A stretch of DNA of 59,920 nucleotides from FEN-1297 sp046705645 (GTDB lineage: Bacteria; Bacteroidota; Ignavibacteria; Ignavibacteriales; Ignavibacteriaceae), in the NCBI GenBank assembly GCA_046705645.1, contig JBJKQE010000198.1, positions 1 through 59,920 on the forward strand. The letters are read 5' to 3'. Position numbers and translations under genes: made by a program. Positions within the stretch are counted from its first letter, which is position 1, and every line of letters begins with the position of its first letter. This document shows, in pieces, positions 16,983 through 26,472 of this stretch. The notes beneath the pieces are model-generated. The model did not search any database. It was not told the DNA's origin and saw only the letters and a program-made list of their open reading frames with translations.

Positions 16983-18381
16983 TGTTATCGTTTTTTAATA
17001 ATTCGGTTAGCCGGGTTTTAAAACCCTTGCCGTCAAACATTGCAAACTCACGCTCTTTGCTGTAGCCTGGAACTTTGAACGGTTTCTTTTTAGAAAATAT
17101 ATTTTGAATTTTAGCCGGTATTTGAGTTAATAATCTGTAAAGCTTCGGATTGGAAGCAGCAACCGACCACGATATAAATGATAATTTATCGATTAATTTT
17201 GAATTTCCGGATTCTATAATTTTATTTCTTAAGTTTAAAAGATGATTGGGTAAATCAATTTTTACCGGACAGACTTCATAACATGCACCGCATAAGCTTG
17301 ATAAAAATGGTGAATATTTACCTTCATGTTCTCCAAGATATTGCGGTATTAAAGTGGCTCCGATCGGACCCATGTAAACCCAGCCGTAAGCATGTCCGCC
17401 AATATTTTTGTAAACGGGACATACGTTAAGACATGCGCCGCATCTTATACAAAACAAAGTCTCTCTTAGTTTCGGATCATTCAAAATTTTTGTTCGCCCG
17501 TTATCCAATAATATAATATGAACTTCTTCAGGTCCTTCATGGTATTTATCCCTGCTTGGCCCGCCGATAAAATTTACATAAGTTGAAGATTTTTGCCCTG
17601 TTGCACTTGGAGGCAGTAATTTTAAAAAATATGGAAGAGACTTTATATCCGGCAGTAATTTTTCAATGCCCATTAATGCGACATGAACTGGAGGAAGACT
17701 CGATGAAAAGTGTGCATTCGCCTCGTTTTCCACTATACAAAAACTTCCCGACGAGGCAAATGCGAAATTTACACCTGTTATACCCATATCGGCATTAAGA
17801 AATTTTTCTCTTAAAATATTTCTCGCAATATTTAATAATTCTTTTGGTTCGTCAGTATATTTATTCCCCAGTTTTTTTTCGAATAATTTCCCGATATCTT
17901 TTCTGCTTAAATGCAAAGCGGGGATTATAAGATGAGAAGGGATTTGATCATTTAGTTGAACTATATATTCACCCAAGTCTGTCTCAAGAGTTTCAATTCC
18001 TTTCTCTTTTAAAAAATTGTTAAGGTGGATTTCTTCGGTTGTTAAGGACTTTGATTTTACAACATTTTTAACATTTCTATCTTCGGCAATTTCAAAAATT
18101 ATTTTTCTTGCTTCATCCGCATCTTCCGCCCAATGAGCGATAATACCGTTTTTAATACAATTTTCTTCGAATTCTTCAAGGTAAACATCAAGGTGGTCTA
18201 TAACATCTTTTTTGATTGAATGAGCCTTCGATCTTAATTCTTCCCAATAAGGAATACCTTCAATAATTTTTTTACGTGATTCTGTAGAAGACCCTGTAGC
18301 GTTTTTAACCGCGTTTAATAACCCCGGATTATCCAAAGCATCTTTAATTAATTTTTTTGTATTTAGCGGACCGGTTTTCAT
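16954..18381 (-). CDS. lutB: LutB-type iron-sulfur LUD protein
   Basis: A 475-residue subunit of the L-lactate oxidation complex. A LUD domain spans about residues 65-290. Two [4Fe-4S] ferredoxin-type motifs follow: CIRCGACLNVCPVY near 310 and CGACYEVCPVKIDLP near 360. A LutB C-terminal domain ends the protein. Cytosolic or membrane-associated, it carries electrons between the other subunits. It starts 21 bases after lutA and overlaps lutC by 29 bases. Length and motifs are standard for the family. Confidence 0.93.
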   Translation of the reverse strand: MKTGPLNTKKLIKDALDNPGLLNAVKNATGSSTESRKKIIEGIPYWEELRSKAHSIKKDVIDHLDVYLEEFEENCIKNGIIAHWAEDADEARKIIFEIAEDRNVKNVVKSKSLTTEEIHLNNFLKEKGIETLETDLGEYIVQLNDQIPSHLIIPALHLSRKDIGKLFEKKLGNKYTDEPKELLNIARNILREKFLNADMGITGVNFAFASSGSFCIVENEANAHFSSSLPPVHVALMGIEKLLPDIKSLPYFLKLLPPSATGQKSSTYVNFIGGPSRDKYHEGPEEVHIILLDNGRTKILNDPKLRETLFCIRCGACLNVCPVYKNIGGHAYGWVYMGPIGATLIPQYLGEHEGKYSPFLSSLCGACYEVCPVKIDLPNHLLNLRNKIIESGNSKLIDKLSFISWSVAASNPKLYRLLTQIPAKIQNIFSKKKPFKVPGYSKEREFAMFDGKGFKTRLTELLKNDNNEFKKSDIK

Positions 18382-18402
18382 TTTAGATTTTCAATTTGCT
18401 AT

Positions 18403-19128
18403 TTATAGATTCATACTTTGAGCCAGAAGATCTGCAATATGAATAGTTTTTGTTTTCAAGTTATGTTTTTTCATATAACCTTCGATATTCATTAAGCAGC
18501 TTGAATCAACGCCGACACAGTATTCTGCATTTGTATCTAAAATATTTTTACACTTATCTTTGACCATTTCAACCGAAACGTTTTCAAACTTATAAGAAAA
18601 TGTCCCCCCAAAGCCGCAGCATTCCTCGGAATTATCCATCTCGACAAACTGAATATTACGAATGCTTTTTATCAATTTTCTCGGCTGATCATATATTTTT
18701 AGTTCGCGTAAAGGATGACACGAATCATGAAAACTCACTTTATGATTAAATTCACCGTCAATTGATTCAACTTTTAATACATCAACTAAAAATTCCGAAA
18801 ATTCATAAATCTTTCCTGTCAACTCTTCTAATTGTTTTTTAGATTTTTCTTTTAACTCTAATTCTTTATAATAAGCTTTAATAAAAGAGACACACGAGCC
18901 GGATGGTGCAACAACAAATTCTTTATTGTGAAATAGTTCTATAAAATGTTCCGCAACGGGGACTATTTCTTTTCTGTATCCCGAATTAAACGCAGGCTGG
19001 CCGCAGCATGTTTGATTATCTACATTTTCAACTTCAATTCCAAAATGTCTAAGAACCTTAAACATTGATATCCCGCTTTGGGGATAAAGATGTTCAGTTA
19101 AACACGGAATAAAAATTGATACTTTCAT
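18403..19128 (-). CDS. lutA: LutA-type CCG-domain oxidoreductase subunit
   Basis: A 241-residue protein with two CCG (cysteine-rich) domains of the LutA/GlpC/HdrB kind. The first has NQTCCGQPAFNSG and the second NSEECCGFGGTFSYKF, which bind iron-sulfur clusters. It is the first gene of a lutA-lutB-lutC-rhaB transcription group, separated by 108 bases from fucI. Known lut operons use lactate as carbon source. Here the position between fucI and rhaB suggests that lactate is an intermediate of deoxysugar breakdown. Confidence 0.92.
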   Translation of the reverse strand: MKVSIFIPCLTEHLYPQSGISMFKVLRHFGIEVENVDNQTCCGQPAFNSGYRKEIVPVAEHFIELFHNKEFVVAPSGSCVSFIKAYYKELELKEKSKKQLEELTGKIYEFSEFLVDVLKVESIDGEFNHKVSFHDSCHPLRELKIYDQPRKLIKSIRNIQFVEMDNSEECCGFGGTFSYKFENVSVEMVKDKCKNILDTNAEYCVGVDSSCLMNIEGYMKKHNLKTKTIHIADLLAQSMNL

Positions 19129-19236
19129 TATAAAAAGGTTTATATTAATGTAACGTAAATAATTCTTGTTCTGCTTATCTTAACCTTGAACTTACTTGAT
19201 ATTTAATGAGATTAATATGATACATGAATTGCTTAA

Positions 19237-21033
19237 TTAATATTTATTGTAAAGCGGACCGAAATTTTTACAAGCTCTGTAATCCGCACCTTCAAGATCA
19301 TTAGTTCCGAATGCCTGCCATGCGCTTGGTCTAAAAATTCTATCAGCAGAAACATTATGCATGTTGACCGGTATTCTCAGCATCGAAGCAAGAGTAATAA
19401 GTAAATCACCAATATGTCCATAACTTATTGCTCCGTGATTAGCACCCCAATTAGCCATTACAGAATATACATCGGTAAAGGCACCTTTACCGGTCAATTT
19501 CGGCACAAACCATGTTGTGGGCCATGCCGGACTTGTGCGTTTATCAAGTATATCATTAACATCTTTAGGAATATTAACTGTGTATCCTTCTGCTAACTGC
19601 ATAACCGGGCCAATGCCTTTAACAATATTTATACGCGACATTGTAACCGGCATATCTCCTTCTGTTAAAAAATGAGAAGAAAATCCTCCTCCTCTAAAGT
19701 ATTCTTTTTCCGCAGGCCACCAGTCAGTAGCATTCAAGCTGTCTTGAACTTCAGCTTGAGTTATTTCCCAAAACGGTTTCATTACCGGACTTTCGTTTTT
19801 TTTCTGTTTACCGGTTCCATCAAGAGTTGAAGAACCTGAGTTAATAAGATGGATTATTCCATTTTCTGCACAACCGGATAAAGATTTTCCCGTTACTCTT
19901 TTAACTGCGTTAGGGCTCCAATAAGTTCTTACATCGGAAAAAATTTGAGCACTGTTAGATAATAAATGTCCGAACAACATTGGAACTCCGTTTAAGCTGT
20001 CGTTTTCCGTCGCCAGTATAAAAGGTTCACGCAAACCATTCCAATCAAAAGAAGAGTTTAAAATCGCTTCGGGAAAATCTCCATTAGGGAAATGATCTGT
20101 CCAGTGCCTCTGTCCTTGAAAGCCGGCAGCAATAGCATTGTGTCCTAGTGCTTCCTCATCAAATCCCATTTTATCCAGAACAGGATTGCCTATCATTAAG
20201 TCACGAATAATGAGAGTCATTTTTACAATAGTATTCCATTCATAGTCTTTTCTTTCTCTTGAGGATTTTTCTTTATTAATATCTTTCCCTTCTTTACAAT
20301 TTAGTTTCGTCCAATTTAAAGCCCTTATAAATTCATCTTTATCAAAAATGTTTTCTTCGATTCTTCTTACAAGTTCACTCATATCAACCGATTCATTTCT
20401 CATTCCCAGATAATCCGAGAAAAAATTTGTGTCAACAACTGAACCCGCAATTCCCATTGAAACAGATCCAATTGATAAATAAGACTTACCTTTTATTCTT
20501 GAGACCACCAAGGCCGCTTTAGCAAATTTTAAAAGTTTTTCTTTTACATCTTCGGGAATCGAAGTATCATCTTTTTCCTGTACATCACGCCCATAAATTC
20601 CAAACGCCGGAAGTCCTTTTTGAGAATATCCCGCCAATGCAGCGGCAAGATAAACAGCGCCCGGTCTTTCTGTACCGTTAAAACCCCATACAGCTTTGGG
20701 AATTACGGGGTTCATATCCATAACTTCAGTTCCATAGCACCAGCAAGGCGTAACTGTTATTGAAACACCGACACCTTGTCGTTCAAATTTTTCAGCAGTT
20801 TCTGCCGATTCTGCAACGCCGCCAATGCAAGTATCTGCAATTACACATTCTACTTTAGAACCATTGGAATGAAAAAGATTTTCTTCAAACAACTTTGCAA
20901 CTGATTTTGCCATTTGCATTGTTTGATTTTCCAACGACTCTCGAACACCTTTTCTTCGTCCGTCAATTACCGGTCGTATTCCGATTTTTGGTAAGCTCCC
21001 TTTTAATTTCCAGGCAGTATTTCTCTCTTCCAT
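19237..21033 (-). CDS. fucI: L-fucose isomerase
   Basis: A 598-residue enzyme very close to E. coli FucI (591 residues) throughout. Shared segments include SLPKIGIRPVIDGRR, TVTPCWCYG, WGFNGTERPGAVYLAAALA, GFQGQRHWTD and SYGHIGD. The Mn ligands are recognisable: Glu343 in ATENDSLNG, Asp367 in FSDVRTYWSP, and the His of the GHIGD segment. It converts L-fucose to L-fuculose in the cytosol and also acts on D-arabinose in known relatives. It lies 195 bases after ackA, so it may have its own promoter. It is the strongest evidence that fucose is a substrate of this locus. Confidence 0.97.
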   Translation of the reverse strand: MEERNTAWKLKGSLPKIGIRPVIDGRRKGVRESLENQTMQMAKSVAKLFEENLFHSNGSKVECVIADTCIGGVAESAETAEKFERQGVGVSITVTPCWCYGTEVMDMNPVIPKAVWGFNGTERPGAVYLAAALAGYSQKGLPAFGIYGRDVQEKDDTSIPEDVKEKLLKFAKAALVVSRIKGKSYLSIGSVSMGIAGSVVDTNFFSDYLGMRNESVDMSELVRRIEENIFDKDEFIRALNWTKLNCKEGKDINKEKSSRERKDYEWNTIVKMTLIIRDLMIGNPVLDKMGFDEEALGHNAIAAGFQGQRHWTDHFPNGDFPEAILNSSFDWNGLREPFILATENDSLNGVPMLFGHLLSNSAQIFSDVRTYWSPNAVKRVTGKSLSGCAENGIIHLINSGSSTLDGTGKQKKNESPVMKPFWEITQAEVQDSLNATDWWPAEKEYFRGGGFSSHFLTEGDMPVTMSRINIVKGIGPVMQLAEGYTVNIPKDVNDILDKRTSPAWPTTWFVPKLTGKGAFTDVYSVMANWGANHGAISYGHIGDLLITLASMLRIPVNMHNVSADRIFRPSAWQAFGTNDLEGADYRACKNFGPLYNKY

Positions 21034-21228
21034 CTTTTACCTAAGATTTTCTTAATAGAAAAAGCTCTTTCAAATAAATAATGATAAACGCTTAACATTT
21101 TGAATAACTATTTAACTTTTTCCATGATAAAATTCAAGTGTTTTTTAATTTTCTTGAGAATACATTAATTACTTTACGCAAGAAGGAAGGGTGCGAGGAA
21201 AAATTTTTGGACCGGATTGAATCAGTCG

Positions 21229-22401
21229 TTATTTAATCCTTTCTAAATATTTCATAACTTCGAATACGACAATATATTCTTCATCGGTGGGAATAACAGC
21301 AATATCAATTTTTGAATACTCATCCGAGATCAATCCTTCCGAAGGATTTAAATTATTTTTTTCTTCATCCAGAATTATACCCAGATTTTCCATTCCGTTT
21401 ATAATTTGTTTTCTCAATCTTGGTGAATTTTGTCCGGCACCGGCAGTGAAAACAATACAATCGGCATTATTGAGTATGGCTAAATATTCTCCGATATATC
21501 TTTTTACATAATAAGCAAATGTCTTAAATGCCAGCTCGGCTTTTTTATTTCCATTCAACATTTGTTTCTTAATATCCCTAAAGTCGCCGCTTATTCCGGA
21601 AATACCAAAGACACCGCTTTTCGATATCAGTATATCGGAAGCTTCTTCAACTGATAGATTTTCTTTTTCCATTAGATATAACAATGCAAATGAATCAAGA
21701 TCACCGACTCTCTTAGCATTCAACAAACCGCTTTGCGGGCTCATCCCCATTGAAGTATCTATAGAGCAGCTGTCCTTTACTGCACATACAGATGAACTGC
21801 CTCCAAGATGGCATGAAATAACTTTATCAGCATTGAATAATTTTTTTGCTCTCATTCCGATATACATGTGGGATGAACCGTGGAATCCGTATTTTCGAAT
21901 ACCGTAATCTTCGTAATATTTGTAGGGAATACCGTACATGTATGCTTCCGGCGGAATGTTTTTATGGAAGTGTGTTTCAAATAAACCTATTAAAGGGACA
22001 GATGCCAATATTTTTTGAAAAATTGAAATTGTATTTAAATATACATCGGTGTGAACAGGAGCCAATAGTCTGTACTCTTTCATCGCCAAAATGACCTCAT
22101 TTGTAAGCTCTGTACATTCCGAAATGCCTTTAGCATGAACGGTTTTAAATCCCACTGCTGATAATTCTTCTATTTTATATTTCTGCTTTATAATTTCCAG
22201 TGTAAGATTAACTGCAGAATAATAATCTGCAATTTTCTTTTTTTGTACTTCTTTATCTTTGCTTTCAAAATTAAAACTGATAATACTCTCTGCATCCCCT
22301 ATTCTTTCAATTGAAGCTTTAAATAGGACTTTCATTTCTTCCGTTTCATACAATTTGCACTTATATGAAGTGCTTCCCGGATTAGCAATTAATATTTTCA
22401 A
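21229..22401 (-). CDS. ackA: Divergent acetate kinase family enzyme of the BMC locus
   Basis: A 390-residue acetate/propionate kinase, expected to turn an acyl-phosphate plus ADP into acid plus ATP. Most catalytic residues align with Methanosarcina AckA (Asn7, Ser10, Ser12, Lys14, the His in LAPVH, the His in YGFHGSSH, the Arg in KRVGDLD, and the Glu in PTDEE). Two do not: the substrate Arg (HRVVH) is Lys86 (FKTVH), and the catalytic Asp (FDTAFH) is Glu142 (FETHFH). A different acyl group such as lactyl is possible. It is 19 bases after the aldolase and has no visible targeting helix, so it probably works in the cytosol on what leaves the shell. Confidence 0.85.
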   Translation of the reverse strand: MKILIANPGSTSYKCKLYETEEMKVLFKASIERIGDAESIISFNFESKDKEVQKKKIADYYSAVNLTLEIIKQKYKIEELSAVGFKTVHAKGISECTELTNEVILAMKEYRLLAPVHTDVYLNTISIFQKILASVPLIGLFETHFHKNIPPEAYMYGIPYKYYEDYGIRKYGFHGSSHMYIGMRAKKLFNADKVISCHLGGSSSVCAVKDSCSIDTSMGMSPQSGLLNAKRVGDLDSFALLYLMEKENLSVEEASDILISKSGVFGISGISGDFRDIKKQMLNGNKKAELAFKTFAYYVKRYIGEYLAILNNADCIVFTAGAGQNSPRLRKQIINGMENLGIILDEEKNNLNPSEGLISDEYSKIDIAVIPTDEEYIVVFEVMKYLERIK

Positions 22402-22420
22402 ATTATTAATCCCTAAATAT

Positions 22421-23233
22421 TTAATAATTTTTTGCTTTTATTTTTGCGAGTACTTTTTCGGTTATTTCTTTAATAAGAGTTTCGTTAATTTCATTTCTAC
22501 CGGAAGAAGATGTAATTTCTTTTGCCTTTATAAAAGACTCACTAGTTGATGATACAGGACTTGAATCACACATACTAACGCGTCCTTTTAAATTGTAATT
22601 GCTTCTTAAAGCCATCAGTCTATCTCTTTCATATTCAGGAAGCACATTCATATTTCCTAATTGAAGAGATTTCCAAACTATACTCGCAGTATGTTCGAGT
22701 GTTTCCATTTTGTGATATGCATTTAGTAAATCCGTCCCGAGAGTCAATGCGCCGTGATTTTCAAGCAATATTACGTCCGAATTTTTTATGTGTTCTCTTA
22801 TCGCATCCGGAATTTCCATTGTTGAAGGAAGACCATATTTTGCAATCGGGACGGCGCCGATTACAAGTATGGCTTCCGGTAAAACACATTTATTTAGCTG
22901 TAAGCCTGCAACCGCAAAGCTCGTAGCAAACTGCGGATGTGCGTGTACAACAGATTCTATGTCGGGACGTTCTTTATAAACCTCAAGATGCATTTTTAAT
23001 TCGCTGGATGGTTTATAGTTTGAATTTCCGGAAAGAACATTTCCTTTATGATCGACTTTAATAATCATACCGGGCTCCATAAAGCCTTTGCTAACGCCGG
23101 TTGGGGTTGTTAAGATTTCCTTATCGTTTAATTTTACCGTAATATTTCCATCATTCGCCGCAACATATCCTCTTATCCAAATTCTTTTTCCAATCTCAAC
23201 AATTTGTCTTTTTAATTCCCATTCGGATTTCAT
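22421..23233 (-). CDS. Class II aldolase with C-terminal encapsulation-type helix
   Basis: A 270-residue class II aldolase/adducin family protein, L-fuculose/L-rhamnulose-1-phosphate aldolase-like. Glu78 (SSELKMH) and zinc ligands His97, His99 (HAHP) and His160 (ENHGAL) are in place. It should split the ketose-1-phosphate into DHAP and L-lactaldehyde. After the catalytic domain (to about 215) comes a Ser-rich linker and an amphipathic helix (about 248-268, ETLIKEITEKVLAKIKA) of the kind that targets BMC cargo. This matches PvmN-type aldolases of Planctomycetes/Verrucomicrobia shells. It is followed closely by ackA and preceded by three vertex proteins. Confidence 0.88.
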   Translation of the reverse strand: MKSEWELKRQIVEIGKRIWIRGYVAANDGNITVKLNDKEILTTPTGVSKGFMEPGMIIKVDHKGNVLSGNSNYKPSSELKMHLEVYKERPDIESVVHAHPQFATSFAVAGLQLNKCVLPEAILVIGAVPIAKYGLPSTMEIPDAIREHIKNSDVILLENHGALTLGTDLLNAYHKMETLEHTASIVWKSLQLGNMNVLPEYERDRLMALRSNYNLKGRVSMCDSSPVSSTSESFIKAKEITSSSGRNEINETLIKEITEKVLAKIKAKNY

Positions 23234-23274
23234 TTAGCCTCCATTATAATTTCATTTACTATTCTTTTTAAAAT

Positions 23275-23550
23275 TTAAATATCATTGTATTCGATTTTAT
23301 CAACTATCGCCATAATAAGAGTTCTTATTGGGGCTGATTCAATATTAAAAACTTTTTTTGCAACTCCAGGGGCTCCTCCGCAAATTACAATATCATTTAA
23401 ACCCGCTCCCACATAGTCGACAGCCAGCCACTCCGAGCCGTTTTCAGTTAGGTCCGGTCTAACTGGCTGTACAATAAAAACAATTCTACCCTTATAAGCT
23501 TCATGTTTTTCGGTTGAGACAATTCTTTTTGTTACTCTAGCTAAAAACAT
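23275..23550 (-). CDS. BMC vertex (BMC-P, EutN/CcmL family) shell protein
   Basis: A 91-residue single-domain EutN/CcmL protein (MFLARVTKRIVSTEKHEAYKG ... DYVGAGLNDIVICGGAPG), which forms pentamers that cap the shell vertices. It is the third of three tandem vertex genes in transcription order and shares a one-base stop/start overlap with the preceding one. It is more divergent than its neighbours at the GSSAR position, reading GGAPGVAKK. Confidence 0.93.
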   Translation of the reverse strand: MFLARVTKRIVSTEKHEAYKGRIVFIVQPVRPDLTENGSEWLAVDYVGAGLNDIVICGGAPGVAKKVFNIESAPIRTLIMAIVDKIEYNDI

Positions 23551-23813
23551 TAAACTACTCTGTCCACCAGTTCAACAATACTTGCATTAATAGGAGCAAA
23601 ACCATTAGGAAAAGACTGTGATGCATCTGTACCCGTTACATAAACAATAAGATCTCCTGAGGAAGCAATGCCGTTAGGATCAGCAACAACAATTGTATTA
23701 CCCGCTTCTTCTCCATTGCTATTAACCGGTTGTAAAATGAGCAATCTGCATCCGTCCAATGTTTTTATTTTTTTAGATGACCAGACAATCCCAACAATTC
23801 TTCCTAATTTCAT
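23550..23813 (-). CDS. BMC vertex (BMC-P, EutN/CcmL family) shell protein
   Basis: An 87-residue EutN/CcmL protein (MKLGRIVGIVWSSKKIKTLDG ... DPNGIASSGDLIVYVTGTDAS), middle member of the vertex trio. It overlaps the preceding gene by 4 bases and the following gene by 1. The tight overlaps point to coupled translation. Pentamer formation is known for the family. Confidence 0.93.
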   Translation of the reverse strand: MKLGRIVGIVWSSKKIKTLDGCRLLILQPVNSNGEEAGNTIVVADPNGIASSGDLIVYVTGTDASQSFPNGFAPINASIVELVDRVV

Positions 23814-24097
23814 TTTATATTACTTGACTTAAATGTTAGTTGAATATCATCTATTAAAGCTAAAATTACTGCATCAATAGGTGCATTTTTTGTATCTTCC
23901 GTCATTCGTGCAGAAGATCCGTAAGAAAGAAGTACGAAATTTCCTTCACCGGCTTGAACGGCATCGACGGCGACATGATATGAATCCAAAGGATTTCCAT
24001 GATGATCCGTTTCCTTGCACAATAAAAGTTTTTTGCCGTTAAGATTTTCATCTTTTTGAGTAGATACAACAGTTCCGATTACTTTTGCAAAAATCAT
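23810..24097 (-). CDS. BMC vertex (BMC-P, EutN/CcmL family) shell protein
   Basis: A 95-residue EutN/CcmL protein with the canonical VDAVQAGEGNFVLLSYGSSARMTE segment. First of the vertex trio, it starts 5 bases after a BMC-H gene. It is close in sequence to the fourth vertex protein at 27031-27342, suggesting duplication. Confidence 0.95.
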   Translation of the reverse strand: MIFAKVIGTVVSTQKDENLNGKKLLLCKETDHHGNPLDSYHVAVDAVQAGEGNFVLLSYGSSARMTEDTKNAPIDAVILALIDDIQLTFKSSNIK

Positions 24098-24102
24098 TTT
24101 TT

Positions 24103-24378
24103 TTATCTATTAAAAGATTTATCAATCTCTTCAACCGGCCGGGGAATTATTAATTGAGAGACTACATTCCCTATTTTAGAAGCAGCTTCAACACCTGCTT
24201 CTATTGCGGAACGTACGGCAGCTACGTCGCCTTCAACAACAAACGATACATAACCGCTTCCAACCTGCCTCCATTCAATCATTTCAACATTTGCCGCTTT
24301 CAATGCCGCATCTGCACCCTGAACCATAGGAGCAAATCCTTTCGTTTCCAATATTCCAATTGCATTTTTTACTGACAT
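24103..24378 (-). CDS. BMC-H hexameric shell protein
   Basis: A 91-residue single BMC domain of the PduA/EutM type (NAIGILETKGFAPMVQGADAALKAANVEMIEW), expected to form hexamers that tile the shell facets. The pore-loop region reads VGSGYVSFVVEGDVAAVRSAIEAG. It is followed by three vertex genes and preceded by the aldehyde dehydrogenase. It is more divergent from the other two BMC-H than they are from each other at the pore. Confidence 0.96.
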   Translation of the reverse strand: MSVKNAIGILETKGFAPMVQGADAALKAANVEMIEWRQVGSGYVSFVVEGDVAAVRSAIEAGVEAASKIGNVVSQLIIPRPVEEIDKSFNR

Positions 24379-24415
24379 ATTTAGTTTCCTTTATTTAATA
24401 TTTCAAAATGTTTTT

Positions 24416-25846
24416 TCATGCAAACCTTAAAGCACTATGCGTCATTATCCGGCGCTTTCTTACAAAATTAATCGGAGTACAAATTCCTTCACCCGTAGGA
24501 GTTGCAATTGTATGAGAGAAGTAACCTTCACCTAAATCTCCTCCGTCACCACGAAGTGTACCTCCGTTTATTGTATGAACATCACAGTCCATAATTTTTG
24601 TAAACCTTGTTGCTCTTTCCAAATTTTTTGTAAAAATGCTAGCAGTATGTTTAAATCCGTGTTCAGCTTCTATAGAAGCTTCCAATCCATCTTCAAAATT
24701 CTTCACGCGGACAACCGGCAAACAAGAAGTCATTTGCTCTGCAATTACCCATGGATTTTCCCGCCCGGTTTCACCGAATAATAAAGGTACATTTTCCTGT
24801 AAATTTATACCGATAGCTTCTGCCAAAACATTCGCATTTCGTCCGACATAATTTCTACCTATTAACCAATGTTTACCCGAAAGCACAAAAGCTTTTTCAG
24901 CTAATCGATTCATTTGCTGAGTAGTTAATTTGTAGTTTCCGGCTCTTTCCATCTCATACATAAATTGATCGAATACCGATTCTACAACAAAAATTTCTTT
25001 TTCTGCAATACACAAAATATTATTGTCGTAACTTGCACTTTGAGTAATTTCATTTGCCGCTAAAGAAAGGTCTGCAGTTTCATCGATTAAAGCAGGCGGA
25101 TTACCCGGACCGGCAGCAATTACTTTCTTGGGATAGCTCATCGCCATTTCAACCATGACTGGTCCGCCGGTGACCGAAAGCAATTCAACTTTTTTATGAC
25201 CGAATAAAATTTTTGCGGTTTCCAGTGTCGGTTCCGCAATACATGTAACAAGATTTTCGGGCGCTCCGGCTTTAACCATATATTGATTTGCAAGTTTTAT
25301 TACTTCGGCATTTACTTCTTTTGCAGACGGATGAGGATTGAATGCAATCGTATTTCCTCCCGCAAGCTGAATAATAATATTATTTATCATTGTCGGGCCT
25401 GGATGCGTACTGGGTGTAATATTTCCTATTACACCAAATGGAGAAAACTCATCCAGTGCGAGTCCGTTTTTACCCGACCATGCTTCGGGTTTTAAATATT
25501 CGACTCCCGGACTATACTTCGCCGCATTAATGAATTTAGCAATTTTATGTTCAACACGACCCATTTTTGTTTCTTCAACTGTCATTACTGCAAGTTTTTC
25601 TTTATGATCAATTGCCATTTGCCTGACTACATCGGTAAACTTTTTCCTACATTGAATATCATAATTTTTAAATTCAAGAAATGATTTATACGCTGCTTCT
25701 ACAGCGTCATTCATATCATCAAACACACCCCACTCGCCTTTGTCTGATATTCCAGTACTCGTTATCGAAGTAATTTGTGTTTCTTCAACAACCTTGCGAA
25801 CAATGTTTTGAATCAAACTTTGTAATTGTTTTTCATCTATATTCAC
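24416..25846 (-). CDS. CoA-acylating aldehyde dehydrogenase with N-terminal encapsulation peptide
   Basis: A 476-residue PduP/EutE-type dehydrogenase that oxidises an aldehyde with NAD+ and CoA to an acyl-CoA; L-lactaldehyde is the inferred substrate here. An N-terminal amphipathic helix (residues 7-22, LQSLIQNIVRKVVEE) and a short linker precede the catalytic domain, as in encapsulated PduP. The catalytic Cys279 lies in DNNILCIAEKE and the fold motifs GNITPSTHP and SVTGGP are present. Translation starts at GTG with GAGG 8 bases upstream. It is flanked by BMC-H genes. Propionaldehyde is an alternative substrate, but no diol dehydratase with a targeting signal is present. Confidence 0.93.
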   Translation of the reverse strand: MNIDEKQLQSLIQNIVRKVVEETQITSITSTGISDKGEWGVFDDMNDAVEAAYKSFLEFKNYDIQCRKKFTDVVRQMAIDHKEKLAVMTVEETKMGRVEHKIAKFINAAKYSPGVEYLKPEAWSGKNGLALDEFSPFGVIGNITPSTHPGPTMINNIIIQLAGGNTIAFNPHPSAKEVNAEVIKLANQYMVKAGAPENLVTCIAEPTLETAKILFGHKKVELLSVTGGPVMVEMAMSYPKKVIAAGPGNPPALIDETADLSLAANEITQSASYDNNILCIAEKEIFVVESVFDQFMYEMERAGNYKLTTQQMNRLAEKAFVLSGKHWLIGRNYVGRNANVLAEAIGINLQENVPLLFGETGRENPWVIAEQMTSCLPVVRVKNFEDGLEASIEAEHGFKHTASIFTKNLERATRFTKIMDCDVHTINGGTLRGDGGDLGEGYFSHTIATPTGEGICTPINFVRKRRIMTHSALRFA

Positions 25847-25864
25847 AAGAATCCTCTAATAAAA

Positions 25865-26167
25865 TTATTTTGATTGTACCTTTTCTTTTTTCAAAGGTTC
25901 AATCGGAATTTTCGGAACAAGTTTATCCGAAGGACGCGGAATAACTACATTTGCTTCAACACTGCCCACTCTTGATGCCGATTGAATACCCGCTTCTACA
26001 GCAGCCTTAACTGCGGCAACATCGCCTCTAATTATTATATTTACTTTACCGCCGCCGACTTTTACCCATTTTCCTAACCTTACGTTGGCAGATTTAACCG
26101 CAGCATCGGCTGCTTGAATGGCTGCAGTAAATCCTAATGTTTCTATTATTCCTAATGCATCAACCAT
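25865..26167 (-). CDS. BMC-H hexameric shell protein
   Basis: A 100-residue single BMC domain (DALGIIETLGFTAAIQAADAAVKSANVRLGKWVKVGGGKVNIIIRG) with a C-terminal basic tail of about 15 residues (EPLKKEKVQSK) beyond the usual PRP end. It is the second of two adjacent BMC-H genes, 11 bases apart. The tail may line one face of the hexamer. Confidence 0.96.
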   Translation of the reverse strand: MVDALGIIETLGFTAAIQAADAAVKSANVRLGKWVKVGGGKVNIIIRGDVAAVKAAVEAGIQSASRVGSVEANVVIPRPSDKLVPKIPIEPLKKEKVQSK

Positions 26168-26178
26168 ATTTTTATCTC

Positions 26179-26460
26179 CTATTTTTCAACGCCTATTATT
26201 TGAAAAACTTCTTCGTGTGCCGAAGGTATTACATTTGTTCCTACAAGTTCACCGACCTTTGCGGCAGCTTCGGATCCGGCTTCAACAGATGAACGAACTG
26301 CACCGACTTCGCCACGCACCAGAGCAGTTACGTATCCGCCACCTATCTCAATACGGGTTACAAAATCCACATTAGCTGTTTTAAGCATTGCATCAATAGC
26401 TTGAATGGCTCCCGTATTACCGCGTGTTTCAACAAAACCTAATGCTACTCCTCGCGACAT
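26179..26460 (-). CDS. BMC-H hexameric shell protein
   Basis: A 93-residue single BMC domain (ALGFVETRGNTGAIQAIDAMLKTANVDFVTRIEIGGGYVTALVRGEVGAVRSSVEAG). The pore-side GGG motif is typical of small-metabolite pores. It starts 12 bases after the 114-residue hypothetical protein and is likely a major facet protein. No tandem-domain BMC-T gene is seen in the window. Confidence 0.96.
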   Translation of the reverse strand: MSRGVALGFVETRGNTGAIQAIDAMLKTANVDFVTRIEIGGGYVTALVRGEVGAVRSSVEAGSEAAAKVGELVGTNVIPSAHEEVFQIIGVEK

Positions 26461-26472
26461 ATTTGTCTCCTA

